Shown in pieces: positions 42,229 through 50,600 of a stretch of 64,000 nucleotides of DNA (positions are counted from its first letter, which is position 1; every line of letters begins with the position of its first letter). Position numbers and translations under genes: made by a program. Source of the DNA: Lactonifactor sp050944855 (GTDB taxonomy: Bacteria; Bacillota; Clostridia; Lachnospirales; Lachnospiraceae); NCBI GenBank assembly GCA_050944855.1, contig JBMNRU010000010.1, positions 1 to 64,000 on the forward strand, given 5' to 3'. The notes beneath the pieces are model-generated. The model ran no database searches and was not told the DNA's origin. It was given only the letters and a program-made list of their open reading frames with translations.

Positions 42229-43893
42229 ATGGCTTTTTATCTAAAAAAAACAAAAGTAAAAGGACGCACCTATCTTTCTATTGATGAAAGTTTCTACAGT
42301 CAGGAAAAAAAGGGAACAGCCCATAAGTGTTACAAATCCTTGGGATCGCTAGAGTCCTGGCTGTCCAAAGGTATGGAAGATCCAATTTCACATTTCCAAA
42401 AAGAAGTGGATGCTCTTAATCTGAAACGAAAAGGCAGTGCACGCAAAATATCGGACATCTCCCCGGTTTTTTATTTGGGATATTTTCCGCTGAAGGCGCT
42501 TCTGGAAAAGATAAATATTTCGAAAAAAATGAATGATCTTATCTTTGCTGAAGAACTTCCGTTTAATCTGTATACCTTTTTGTCTTCGCTTATCTTCGCC
42601 AGGGCAGTTACTTTTGGCAGCAAACATAAATCATTTAGAGAGACTCTCCCCGATTTGTTTGATGTTATTTGGTATTCCGATAAGCAATTAATAGAGGGAC
42701 TGAAATTTCTCGGATGTCATTATGAAAGTATAGTGAACATGTTTACTGAACAGTTGAAAAAAACTTTTGAAATAGATGAATCCAGGACTTATTTTGACTA
42801 TAATAATTTTTATTTTGCCTTTCGCCAGCCGGAGAATTTGTTTTTGCATACAAAGGAAAAGAGAAACAAAAAGGAGCTTGTAGTGGGTTTTGGCCTAATT
42901 TTAGATAATGATCAAATACCCATCGGAATGAAAATGTATCACGGGGATGAAGCAGAACGTTTGGTACTGCATGAGACTATTGGTTATCTGAAATATCATA
43001 ATGACATAACCGGAAGAACTGTTTATGTAGCGGATAAGGATCTGGACAATGCAAAAGATTTTATATTTTCTAAAACAAACGGTGACGGTTATCTGTATTC
43101 TAAGTTTGTAAAGCAGCTTCCAGAAGAAGAAAAAAATTGGGCATTGATGGATGATGGATGGAGAGATTTAAGGGATAAAAAGGGCAATTTTCTTGTTCGA
43201 TGCAAATCCTGTATCGAAGAATTTTCGGGAAAAGTAGGAGAAGGTGAGAAAGAAAGTTTGACCACGTTTCGGGAAAAGAGATTATTTACTTTCAGTCCGT
43301 CTTTGACCGCCATGAAAAAGTATGAGATCAACCGGTTGTCAGAGCAGGCCAGAGAGCTGGTAGCCTCTCAAGCGCGTCCGTCAGAGTATGGAAAAGCAGG
43401 AAAATATGTGAGCTTTACGGATGAAGAAGGGGCCGCTGTTATTGATTGGAAAGCAATTGATAATGATCTTAGATTCGCAGGCTATAATCTGCTGGTGACT
43501 TCGGAAACAGCAATGGAAGATTTGGAAATGTATGATACGTATCTGAATCTTTGGCGGATGGAGCAGTCATTTAAAGCTATGAAGTCGGATTTGGATACGA
43601 TACCGAAGTTCTGCAGGGAAGAAAAAACAATAGAGGGACATTTCCTTATCTGTTACCTTGCTATTTTACTGGAACGAATTTTTCAATTTAAAATACTGGA
43701 CAAGAAGTATGGGACTGCAGAAGTATTTCAATTTATCAGTGATCTGAAGGTTACAAAAGCAGATACAAGCTATATCAATACCGCTAAAGCAAATGAGTTG
43801 ATTTCTGATCTGTCCAAGTTGTCAAACCTTCCTTTGACAGATTATTTTCTGACAGAAGAACAGATAGACACTATTCTAAATTATAAATTATAG
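42229..43893 (+). CDS. IS1634-family transposase
   Basis: This 554-residue DDE transposase has an N-terminal MAFYLKKTKVKGRTYLSI, typical of the IS1634 group. The catalytic residues are a first Asp in TYFDYNNFYF, a second in YVADKDLDNAKDF and the Glu in LWRMEQSFKAMKSDLD. The YREK-like spacing with WRMEQSF is characteristic. The frame is intact from the ATG at 42229 (GGGGGA 9 nt upstream). No frameshift is seen, so it may be active. Terminal inverted repeats could not be identified by eye, so the limits of the element are open. It is the only insertion sequence in the window. Confidence 0.87.
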   Translation: MAFYLKKTKVKGRTYLSIDESFYSQEKKGTAHKCYKSLGSLESWLSKGMEDPISHFQKEVDALNLKRKGSARKISDISPVFYLGYFPLKALLEKINISKKMNDLIFAEELPFNLYTFLSSLIFARAVTFGSKHKSFRETLPDLFDVIWYSDKQLIEGLKFLGCHYESIVNMFTEQLKKTFEIDESRTYFDYNNFYFAFRQPENLFLHTKEKRNKKELVVGFGLILDNDQIPIGMKMYHGDEAERLVLHETIGYLKYHNDITGRTVYVADKDLDNAKDFIFSKTNGDGYLYSKFVKQLPEEEKNWALMDDGWRDLRDKKGNFLVRCKSCIEEFSGKVGEGEKESLTTFREKRLFTFSPSLTAMKKYEINRLSEQARELVASQARPSEYGKAGKYVSFTDEEGAAVIDWKAIDNDLRFAGYNLLVTSETAMEDLEMYDTYLNLWRMEQSFKAMKSDLDTIPKFCREEKTIEGHFLICYLAILLERIFQFKILDKKYGTAEVFQFISDLKVTKADTSYINTAKANELISDLSKLSNLPLTDYFLTEEQIDTILNYKL

Positions 43894-43921
43894 GAATTGT
43901 GATATTTTTTCAACGGCAGAG

Positions 43922-43932
43922 TTAACGCCATG
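43922..43932 (+). repeat. 11-nt direct repeat, right copy (TTAACGCCATG)
   Basis: It matches 42069-42079. See the left copy. It lies 28 bp after the transposase stop. Confidence 0.5.
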
Positions 43933-44228
43933 TTTTTCAATGCAGAAGTCTGGAAATAGGACTTGATTTTGGTACAAGAAAAATGCAATATTATATGAAT
44001 TAATTTGTTTATTTTTTAACGATTATTATTAAATAATAGCCAAAATTGTCATTATTTTTTGCTATATTTATGCGAATAGTCTTTAAAATTTAATTTTTTG
44101 TCCAAAAAGTTGCTAAATTATAAAGGGGAAGTTTATTCTATTTTTAATTTGCTTGTAATGCTATGGATGTTAGAGTCAAAAAAAACACCGCCCCCGGACC
44201 TTTAACCGTCCAAAAACAGTGCCTTTAA
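43933..44228. other. AT-rich gene-free stretch after the IS
   Basis: No open frame or RNA gene is visible from the right repeat to the tRNA remnant. The end of the stretch (44180-44220) is a copy of the tRNA-Lys terminator. Confidence 0.5.
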
Positions 44229-44278
44229 TGCGCCTTCAGGGGTTCGAACCCTGGACACCCTGATTAAGAGTCAGGTGC
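44180..44278 (-). repeat. Partial duplicate of the tRNA-Lys locus with its terminator
   Basis: Positions 44180-44278 repeat 44401-44499 nearly exactly. Differences are confined to the terminator loop (CTTTAACC/AGCTAAGC region) and one T-arm base (GGTTCGA versus GGCTCGA). The copies are in the same orientation, 221 bp apart. Confidence 0.88.
44229..44278 (-). pseudogene. Truncated tRNA-Lys(CTT) copy
   Basis: The 3' acceptor strand, T arm, variable loop and anticodon arm are present. The sequence leaves the homology before the D arm; only AGCTAAA of the 5' side recurs a few bases on. The 5' acceptor strand cannot pair, so no tRNA can form. Confidence 0.85.
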
Positions 44279-44400
44279 GAAGCTAAAATCCCCAAAACCC
44301 GCATAAATACTGAATTCTTTTTGATATGAGTCCAATCGGACACTCTGATTTATATGTAGATTTTTCAATCTGATTACCCAATCTTGTTCGTTTTACAACA

Positions 44401-44442
44401 AAAAAACACCGCCCCCGGACAGCTAAGCGTCCAAAAACAGTG
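44401..44442 (-). terminator. Terminator of the tRNA-Lys gene
   Basis: In minus sense CACTGTTTTTGGAC pairs with GTCCGGGGGCGGTG, including five U-G pairs in a row, followed by seven or more T. The same element is duplicated at 44180-44219. Confidence 0.75.
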
Positions 44443-44449
44443 CCTTTAA

Positions 44450-44522
44450 TGCGCCTTCAGGGGCTCGAACCCTGGACACCCTGATTAAGAGTCAGGTGCT
44501 CTGCCAACTGAGCTAAAGGCGC
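44450..44522 (-). tRNA. tRNA-Lys (anticodon CTT)
   Basis: This is a 73-nt cloverleaf. The acceptor stem is GCGCCTT/AAGGCGC with discriminator A, the D arm has AGCTCAGTTGG, the anticodon stem is CCTGA/TCAGG with loop CTCTTAA (anticodon CTT), and the T arm has GGTTCGA-type GGCTCGA in plus sense. CCA is not encoded. It stands alone with its own terminator. Confidence 0.95.
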
Positions 44523-44622
44523 GCGCATTTTATATAATTTTCAACGCAAGAATCATTATAATTGATGTACTGATAAAATGCAAGTATTATTTTCAATTTT
44601 TTGCATAAGATGATGGAATCCC

Positions 44623-44769
44623 CTACTTTTTCTTTTTAATTTCTATTTCTCTCAGGGTTTTCTCCATCTCTGTTACAGATTTTAACATCTGCGCCGCTTT
44701 TGTTCCCTGTTTTTGATTCTCATAGCTCCAGTTCAAAAGCGATCTTTCCCATCCGCCTTTTTTCTTCAT
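44623..44769 (-). CDS. Small basic protein (48 aa), function unknown
   Basis: The ATG at 44769 has GGGGAG 8 nt ahead. The product is MKKKGGWERSLLNWSYENQ at the start, then a helix with many Lys/Glu residues (MLKSVTEMEKTLREIEIKKKK). It is all-helical and basic with no Cys and no membrane segment. I do not recognise a family. The good ribosome site and clean context between tRNA-Lys and trmB support translation. Confidence 0.58.
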   Translation of the reverse strand: MKKKGGWERSLLNWSYENQKQGTKAAQMLKSVTEMEKTLREIEIKKKK

Positions 44770-44850
44770 ACTACACACTCCCCATCCATATCACTGTTAT
44801 ATAAATTCCTGTTTCTTCCTATTATATAGTATGCAGAAAAATACAAATGG

Positions 44851-45504
44851 TTATCTTTGAATGATCATCTTGTGAATGGGGTTTCCCATACTGGAGAACT
44901 TTTCTTCATATTCCGTCATGACATTCCCCTTTACCATCTCTTCATCCTGATGAAGATCAAAGGTATGCGCCAACAGATGCCATTTGCTTTCCTCCACTTC
45001 TTCCAGAGAAAAGACAAACAGATCACGATTATCTGTCTTAAACTCTATCGTTCCTTCCTTTGCCAGAATCTTATCATATCGTTCTAAAAACTGGCGGGAT
45101 GTCAGTCTTCGTTTAGCGTGCCTTGCTTTTGGCCATGGATCGGAAAAATTCAGGTAGATTTTTTCTACTTCTCCTTTCTCAAAGACAAACGGCAATTCAC
45201 TGGCATCGATACACAAAAACAGCAGATTCCGGGGCAGCTGACCTGCTTCTTTTCGCTCATCCATCTTCTGCAGCGCACGGATCAATACGCTGTCATACAT
45301 CTCAATCCCTATATAGTTAATGTCCGGATGCAGCGCAGCCATGTCCATGATGAAACGCCCTTTCCCCATTCCCACTTCAATATGCAGGGGCTGCCGGCTG
45401 GCAAACACATCTTTCCAGTTTCCTTTCTTTTCCTGTGGATCTTGTATCACATAGGGGCTTTTTGCAATAGTTTCTTTCGCCCCCGGTATATTTCTTAACC
45501 GCAT
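44851..45504 (-). CDS. trmB: tRNA (guanine-N7-)-methyltransferase
   Basis: This 217-residue SAM-dependent enzyme makes m7G46 in tRNA. From the ATG at 45504 (AGGAG upstream) the protein begins MRLRNIPGAKETI; a longer frame upstream has no site. The SAM motif is IEVGMGKGRFI, with the family block FSDPWPKARHAKRRLTS in the middle and the C-terminal region YEEKFSSMGNPIHKM. The length is normal. It is next to a tRNA gene but on its own transcript. Confidence 0.94.
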   Translation of the reverse strand: MRLRNIPGAKETIAKSPYVIQDPQEKKGNWKDVFASRQPLHIEVGMGKGRFIMDMAALHPDINYIGIEMYDSVLIRALQKMDERKEAGQLPRNLLFLCIDASELPFVFEKGEVEKIYLNFSDPWPKARHAKRRLTSRQFLERYDKILAKEGTIEFKTDNRDLFVFSLEEVEESKWHLLAHTFDLHQDEEMVKGNVMTEYEEKFSSMGNPIHKMIIQR

Positions 45505-45837
45505 TCTTTTCTCCTGCCTCTCATCTATCGTTAAGATTCTGTAAAAATTATCTTCCATGTAAATCGTTCTATTTATCTTAACATGATCATAATTCCCATG
45601 CAAGGCTTTGTATTCCATCTATTTCTTTGCATTTTTTATGCATTTTTCACAAACAGGCATTCCATAAACCCTATATCAGATGGGTTTTAGCAAAATTTAC
45701 CCTTCCATTTTTCTCAAAATAGTGTATGATAAGGGAGGAAATAATTAATTAAATCATGTTGTCAATCTGCTAGATTTTGTTTCCATTAAAGGAAACATCA
45801 TATAAAAGAAAAATGATTGGAAACAAGGAGGAAAGCG
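45505..45837. other. Upstream region of the V-ATPase operon and trmB
   Basis: The region carries TATGAT at 45725-45730, a candidate -10 box for the V-ATPase operon, without a convincing -35. AAAGGAAA at 45787-45794 and AAGGAGG at 45826-45832 precede the first start. No riboswitch or gene is visible. Confidence 0.45.
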
Positions 45838-46149
45838 ATGGAAGACATTTTAAAAAAATTGTATGAAATCGAAACTACCGCGTCCAGTATTATGGATGAT
45901 GTACTTGTCCAGAAACAGAACCTGGCACATCAGATGGAAAAAGATATAAAAGATTTTGATGATGCCACACAGGCGGATATCAACCGACAGCTGGATGAAC
46001 TTCGCCAAAAACTGGAAGCAGAAAACAAGGATCAGCTAAAAGACCTTGTCATTCAGACACAAGAGGCTGTTTCCCAGATGGATGCTTATTATCAGATGCA
46101 CCATCAGCAACTGGCGCAGGAAGTATTCGAGAAACTGATAAGGAAGTGA
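45838..46149 (+). CDS. V-type ATPase subunit G/H (peripheral stalk)
   Basis: This is a 103-residue, almost wholly helical, charged coiled-coil protein (QKQNLAHQMEKDIKDF, LDELRQKLEAENKDQL). This is the AhaH/NtpF-like stator subunit that pairs with subunit E. I start at the ATG at 45838, which has AAGGAGG in front. It is the first gene of the V-ATPase operon, 4 bp ahead of subunit C. Confidence 0.8.
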   Translation: MEDILKKLYEIETTASSIMDDVLVQKQNLAHQMEKDIKDFDDATQADINRQLDELRQKLEAENKDQLKDLVIQTQEAVSQMDAYYQMHHQQLAQEVFEKLIRK

Positions 46150-46153
46150 TGTC

Positions 46154-47203
46154 ATGGGAAGTTTATTGTCATACAGCGGTCTTGCCACTAAGATACGCGC
46201 CATGCAAAGCCGGCTTTTTACAGAACCTGAATATCAGGAGCTATCCCAAATGACCAACCTTTCGCAGGCAGTCTCCTACATCAAAAAACATCCGGGATTT
46301 TCTCAGTTATGGCAGGATATAGATGAATCCTCACCGGATTTAAACGAGATCAAACAACGGCTTACTTACTCCATCTATGCCAACTATACCCGGATTTACC
46401 GTTTTTCTAATTCCAAACAACGGCGATTTCTGGCTCTGTACTTTAAGCGTTATGAAATTCAGATTATCAAGGCATGTCTGCGCAAAATTTTCGACCACAG
46501 GGATATTCATCTTGATCTGTCCATCTTTCATGACTTCTTTATTCAGCATTCCAAACTGAATCTGGACAAGCTTACTACTTCTTCCACAATAGAAGAATTC
46601 GTAAACAACCTGAAAGGTTCCGAATACTACATGCCCCTGTCACACCTTCTGAATGCGTCCGATTCGAATAATACTACTTTATTCGAATACGGCATGGCTC
46701 TGGATCAGTATTACTTTACACTCATCTGGAAGAAAAAGGAAAAAATATTCTCAGGTGCTGACCTGGAAGAAATTACGAAGGCGTACGGACGCAAGTTTGA
46801 TATGCTGAATCTAAACTGGATATACCGTTCAAAACGTTATTATCATATGGAACCGGCTTCCATTTATGCCCTGCTGATTCCTATGCAGTATAAACTGCAA
46901 ATGAAAGAAATTACAGCTTTGGTGGAAGCATCCGATATGGAAGAATTTGGCAAAATCCTCTCGGAAACTTATTACAACAGACTTGCACCGGAACTGAAAC
47001 CAGAATCCCTGGAACAGGCTTATGTCCATATCCTGCGAAGTGTTCTGGAACAGGCGGCCAAACGGCATCCTCATTCGGTAGCTATTATTTATAATTATCT
47101 CTACCGGAAGGAACATGAATCTGATCGTCTGACCACTGCGATTGAGTGTATCCGCTACGGCGTATCACCCGAAGAAACTATGCGCCACATAATGAATAAT
47201 TAA
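46154..47203 (+). CDS. ntpC: V-type ATPase subunit C (central-stalk socket)
   Basis: This 349-residue, helical protein matches the V-ATPase AC39/C family that couples the membrane ring to the central shaft: YSGLATKIRAMQSRLFT at the N-terminus, NLNWIYRSKRYYHM in the middle and a final GVSPEETMRHI-type end. The ATG follows AGGAAGTG. It is the second gene in the operon. Confidence 0.9.
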   Translation: MGSLLSYSGLATKIRAMQSRLFTEPEYQELSQMTNLSQAVSYIKKHPGFSQLWQDIDESSPDLNEIKQRLTYSIYANYTRIYRFSNSKQRRFLALYFKRYEIQIIKACLRKIFDHRDIHLDLSIFHDFFIQHSKLNLDKLTTSSTIEEFVNNLKGSEYYMPLSHLLNASDSNNTTLFEYGMALDQYYFTLIWKKKEKIFSGADLEEITKAYGRKFDMLNLNWIYRSKRYYHMEPASIYALLIPMQYKLQMKEITALVEASDMEEFGKILSETYYNRLAPELKPESLEQAYVHILRSVLEQAAKRHPHSVAIIYNYLYRKEHESDRLTTAIECIRYGVSPEETMRHIMNN

Positions 47204-47221
47204 CCTTCGGAGGTAATACAC

Positions 47222-49153
47222 GTGATTGTTAAAATGAAATTTGTAAGTATCACCGGTCCCAAAGAAGATATTGACCGTGTGGTAAACCAGTATATGTCCA
47301 AATATGAAGTACATTTGGAAAATGCTTTGACTCAGCTGAATCAGATTCAGCAGCTGTCTCCTTACATTCAGATCAACCCCTATAAGGATGACCTGGCCAA
47401 AGCAACACATTTCACAGAAATGCTGGGCAATACCTCTTCCATTTCCAGTGAACCCATTTCACTGGAGGAATCTCTTGCCCTGATCCATTCTCTGGATGAA
47501 CAGCTTGCTTCACTCAGTGAAGAGTGCAGCGAAATCGAAACACAAAAAGCAGCGCTTTTTGAATCTCGAAAAACAATTGAACCATTCCGGAAACTGCCGT
47601 TTGAATTATCTCAGCTGCTCCATGCACGATACATTCACAGCCGTTTCGGAAGAATTGCAAAGGACTTCTACAACAATTTTGAAAAATTTGTTTATGAAGA
47701 TCTGAATGCACTGTTCTACCCTTGTCTGGATGACGGTGAATATATATGGGGCGTTTATTTCGTGCCCAAAAACCAAATTTTGCAGGTGGATGCTATATTT
47801 TCCTCCATGCACTTTGAACAGCTGACGATTCCGGATGAATATATCGGTACACCGGAACAGGCTTATGAACAGTTAAGCCAGCAAATTTTTGATCTGGAAG
47901 AAAAGATTAAGAAGTGCCGCACAAAAATGACTGCACTTCTTCAGAAACAGGCGATTAAGATCATTTCTGCAAAAGACTGTCTGGATGCTCTTTCTACTAA
48001 TTTTGATGTACGTAAAGTAGCTGCCTGCACAAAAGAGCAGAAAGATTCCTTCTACATTCTCTGCGGATGGATGACAGAAGAAGATGCCGCATCCTTCCAG
48101 GAGGAAATCGCGGATGATATTAATGTCTTTTCTCATATAGAAGATGTTGACAGCAATCCATCTCGCAAACCGCCTACCAAACTGAAGAATCCGAAACTTT
48201 TTAAACCATTTGAGCTGTATATCGGCATGTACGGTCTTCCGGCCTATAACGAAATAGACCCTACCATCTTTGTTGCCATTACTTACTCATTTATCTTCGG
48301 TATCATGTTCGGCGATGTCGGGCAGGGGCTCTGCCTCCTCATTGGTGGATACCTGCTTTACAGGTTCAAGAAGCTTGCGCTGGCTGCCATTATCAGCTCT
48401 GCCGGTTTCTTCTCCACCCTATTCGGCTTTATGTTCGGAAGTTTCTTCGGTTTTGAAGATGTGTTGCCTGCATTGTGGCTGCGTCCGGTAGAGCATATGA
48501 CTACACTTCCTCTCATCGGACAGATGAACACGGTATTCGTCGTAGCCGTTGCCTTTGGTATGTTCCTGATCCTGGCAACCATGATCCTAAACATCATCAA
48601 TGCATGTAAGGCAAAGGATTCGGAAAATATATGGTTCAGCCAGAATGCTATATCCGGTTTTATATTCTACGGCTCTTTAGTCGCCGTAATCTTCTTGTTT
48701 ATGACCGGACACACGCTTCCGGGAGCCATCGTTCTCGCCATCATGTTCATCGTTCCGCTGATTATTATTATGATGAAAGAACCACTGGCGCACCTGGTTG
48801 AAAAGAAACATCCGGTTATTGAAGGCGGCGTAGGAATGTTTCTAGTGCAGAGTTTCTTCGAATTATTTGAAATTATGCTCAGCTATTTTTCCAACACCAT
48901 TTCCTTTGTCCGTATCGGCGCTTTCGCAGTCAGCCATGCAGCCATGATGGAAGTTGTTCTGATGCTGGCAGGCGCCACGGAAGGCGGCAGTCCCAACTGG
49001 CTGGTTATCGTCCTGGGCAACATTTTTGTATGTGCCATGGAAGGTCTGATCGTCGGTATTCAGGTACTGCGTCTGGAATATTATGAATTGTTCAGCCGTT
49101 TCTACAAAGGAGACGGAAAAGCATTTAAACCATTTTTAAAGAAGAATTGTTAA
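47222..49153 (+). CDS. ntpI: V-type ATPase subunit I (membrane stator)
   Basis: This 643-residue protein is the a/I subunit. The N-terminal ~330 residues are cytoplasmic with coiled-coil segments. The membrane half starts near residue 340 (IFVAITYSFIFGIMFGDVGQG) and has about seven helices. The key Arg is in the SFVRIGAFAVSHAAM segment of the TM7 region. It forms the proton or sodium half-channels with the K ring. The start is GTG at 47222 with GGAGG at 8 nt. It is between subunits C and K. Confidence 0.93.
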   Translation: MIVKMKFVSITGPKEDIDRVVNQYMSKYEVHLENALTQLNQIQQLSPYIQINPYKDDLAKATHFTEMLGNTSSISSEPISLEESLALIHSLDEQLASLSEECSEIETQKAALFESRKTIEPFRKLPFELSQLLHARYIHSRFGRIAKDFYNNFEKFVYEDLNALFYPCLDDGEYIWGVYFVPKNQILQVDAIFSSMHFEQLTIPDEYIGTPEQAYEQLSQQIFDLEEKIKKCRTKMTALLQKQAIKIISAKDCLDALSTNFDVRKVAACTKEQKDSFYILCGWMTEEDAASFQEEIADDINVFSHIEDVDSNPSRKPPTKLKNPKLFKPFELYIGMYGLPAYNEIDPTIFVAITYSFIFGIMFGDVGQGLCLLIGGYLLYRFKKLALAAIISSAGFFSTLFGFMFGSFFGFEDVLPALWLRPVEHMTTLPLIGQMNTVFVVAVAFGMFLILATMILNIINACKAKDSENIWFSQNAISGFIFYGSLVAVIFLFMTGHTLPGAIVLAIMFIVPLIIIMMKEPLAHLVEKKHPVIEGGVGMFLVQSFFELFEIMLSYFSNTISFVRIGAFAVSHAAMMEVVLMLAGATEGGSPNWLVIVLGNIFVCAMEGLIVGIQVLRLEYYELFSRFYKGDGKAFKPFLKKNC

Positions 49154-49172
49154 TTTAAGGAGGATTATTATT

Positions 49173-49610
49173 ATGACAACATTAATTCAATTTACAACAG
49201 CTGCTGCACTTATTTTAAGCATTATCGTTCCTATGGGATATTTCTTCCTGGGAGAAAAAACAAAAGCCCGCTATAAAAAATCACTGGTTGCTAATTGCTG
49301 CTTATTCTTCGGCGCTTTATTAGTGGGAACCATTGTAATGTTCTCCGGCGCAGTAAGCGTAGAAGCAGCAGAAACCGCTGCATCTTCTGCCGGACTGGCT
49401 ACAGGCCTGGGTTACTTAAGTGCTGCTCTGGTTACCGGTATTTCCGGTATTGGTTCCGGTATCGCCGTTGCAAGTGCTGCATCTGCTGCCCTGGGTGCGA
49501 TCAGTGAAGATGGTTCTCTGTTTGGTAAATCTATGATCTTCGTAGCTATGGCAGAAGGTATCGCTTTATACGGTTTGATTATTTCCTTCATGATCTTAGG
49601 CCGACTTTAA
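49173..49610 (+). CDS. ntpK: V-type ATPase subunit K (rotor ring)
   Basis: This 145-residue proteolipid has four helices in two hairpins. The ion-binding Glu is at about 128 in AMAEGIALYGLI. The first hairpin has no carboxylate, as in other fused K subunits. The Gln/Thr ligands near the Glu that bind sodium in the Enterococcus hirae ring are not apparent, so proton coupling is possible; this is inference. The ATG follows AAGGAGG. It is between subunits I and F. Confidence 0.92.
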   Translation: MTTLIQFTTAAALILSIIVPMGYFFLGEKTKARYKKSLVANCCLFFGALLVGTIVMFSGAVSVEAAETAASSAGLATGLGYLSAALVTGISGIGSGIAVASAASAALGAISEDGSLFGKSMIFVAMAEGIALYGLIISFMILGRL

Positions 49611-49638
49611 TTGACAGATAAGAGAAGAGGATAGCTTT

Positions 49639-49947
49639 ATGAAAATGTTTTTAATCAGTGATAACCTGGATACCCTCACCGGCATGCGTCTGGCGGGGGT
49701 GGACGGTATCGTTGTAAAGGAACGCCAGGAGCTCCGTCAGGCACTGGAGACTACGCTGGCTGACAAAGAGGTGGGAGTCATTCTCCTTACCGAAAAGTTC
49801 GGCAAGGAATTTCCGGACATTATCGATGATGTCCGCTTAAACCACAAGCTGCCTCTTTTAATCGAAATTCCGGATCGTCATGGAACCGGACGTGCTCCTG
49901 ATTTCATTACTTCTTATGTAAACGAAGCAATCGGAGTCAAACTGTAA
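49639..49947 (+). CDS. ntpG: V-type ATPase subunit F (central stalk)
   Basis: This 102-residue protein has the F-subunit pattern: MKMFLISDNLDTLTGMRLAG at the N-terminus, VGVILLTEKFGKEF in the middle and IPDRHG near the end. It sits on the shaft with subunit D and can modulate ATPase activity. The ATG follows GAGAAGAGG. A 56-bp gap separates it from subunit E, slightly longer than the other gaps in the operon. Confidence 0.9.
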   Translation: MKMFLISDNLDTLTGMRLAGVDGIVVKERQELRQALETTLADKEVGVILLTEKFGKEFPDIIDDVRLNHKLPLLIEIPDRHGTGRAPDFITSYVNEAIGVKL

Positions 49948-50012
49948 AACCTGTGAATTTTACAAAATAATCTCAAAAATACAATATTAGCATAGATTAG
50001 AAGGTGATTAAA

Positions 50013-50600
50013 TTGACAACGGAAGAAAAGTTACAGCATTTTTATGACACTTCCATGGAAACTGCAAGGGAAGAGGCTGCGCAGGAACTGGAATCCTATA
50101 AAAAAAAGCTGGCAGCTCAGCTGGAAGAACATAAAGAGGCCAAGCTGCGCCAGGCTGAATTTGAACTAAAGACCGAGTCTGACAACTTAAAACGCCAGAT
50201 CAATAAGTCCATATCCACGAAACAGCTTCATATAAAACGAAAACTTTCTCTGAAACAACAGGAGTTGAAAACACAGCTGTTTACAGAAGTAAAATCCCTC
50301 CTGGAAAAATTTACCTCTACTCCTGCCTATACAGAGTATCTGACTAATAAAATCAAAACTGCCGCTGCTTTTGCAGGCGGAGATGAGATCCACTTTTATA
50401 TCTCTCCTGACGATGCTGCTTTACAGGCAGACTTGTCCTCCCGCACAGGCTATCAGGTAGAAATTGCCAAAGAGCCCTTTTTCGGCGGCATGAAAGCAGT
50501 GATACCCGGCAAAAACATATTAATTGACAATACCCTCTCCTCACTGTTTGAGGCAGAAAAGGAAGAATATTCATTTAGCGGAGGTCTGATGCATGAGTAA
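50013..50600 (+). CDS. ntpE: V-type ATPase subunit E (peripheral stalk)
   Basis: This protein is 195 residues from TTG at 50013, which has AAGGTG 6 nt ahead and gives the N-terminus MTTEEKLQHFYDTSMETA, typical of the family. A GTG three codons earlier would lie inside the ribosome site. The first 90 residues are a coiled coil; the C-terminal half is the globular E domain. It overlaps subunit A by 8 bp. Confidence 0.88.
   Translation: MTTEEKLQHFYDTSMETAREEAAQELESYKKKLAAQLEEHKEAKLRQAEFELKTESDNLKRQINKSISTKQLHIKRKLSLKQQELKTQLFTEVKSLLEKFTSTPAYTEYLTNKIKTAAAFAGGDEIHFYISPDDAALQADLSSRTGYQVEIAKEPFFGGMKAVIPGKNILIDNTLSSLFEAEKEEYSFSGGLMHE

Noticed and set aside
42069..43932. Defined IS boundaries
   Set aside because: The 11-nt repeats alone do not show terminal inverted repeats, so I do not state element ends.
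44180..44278. Second functional tRNA-Lys
   Set aside because: The D arm and the 5' acceptor strand are missing, so no cloverleaf can form.
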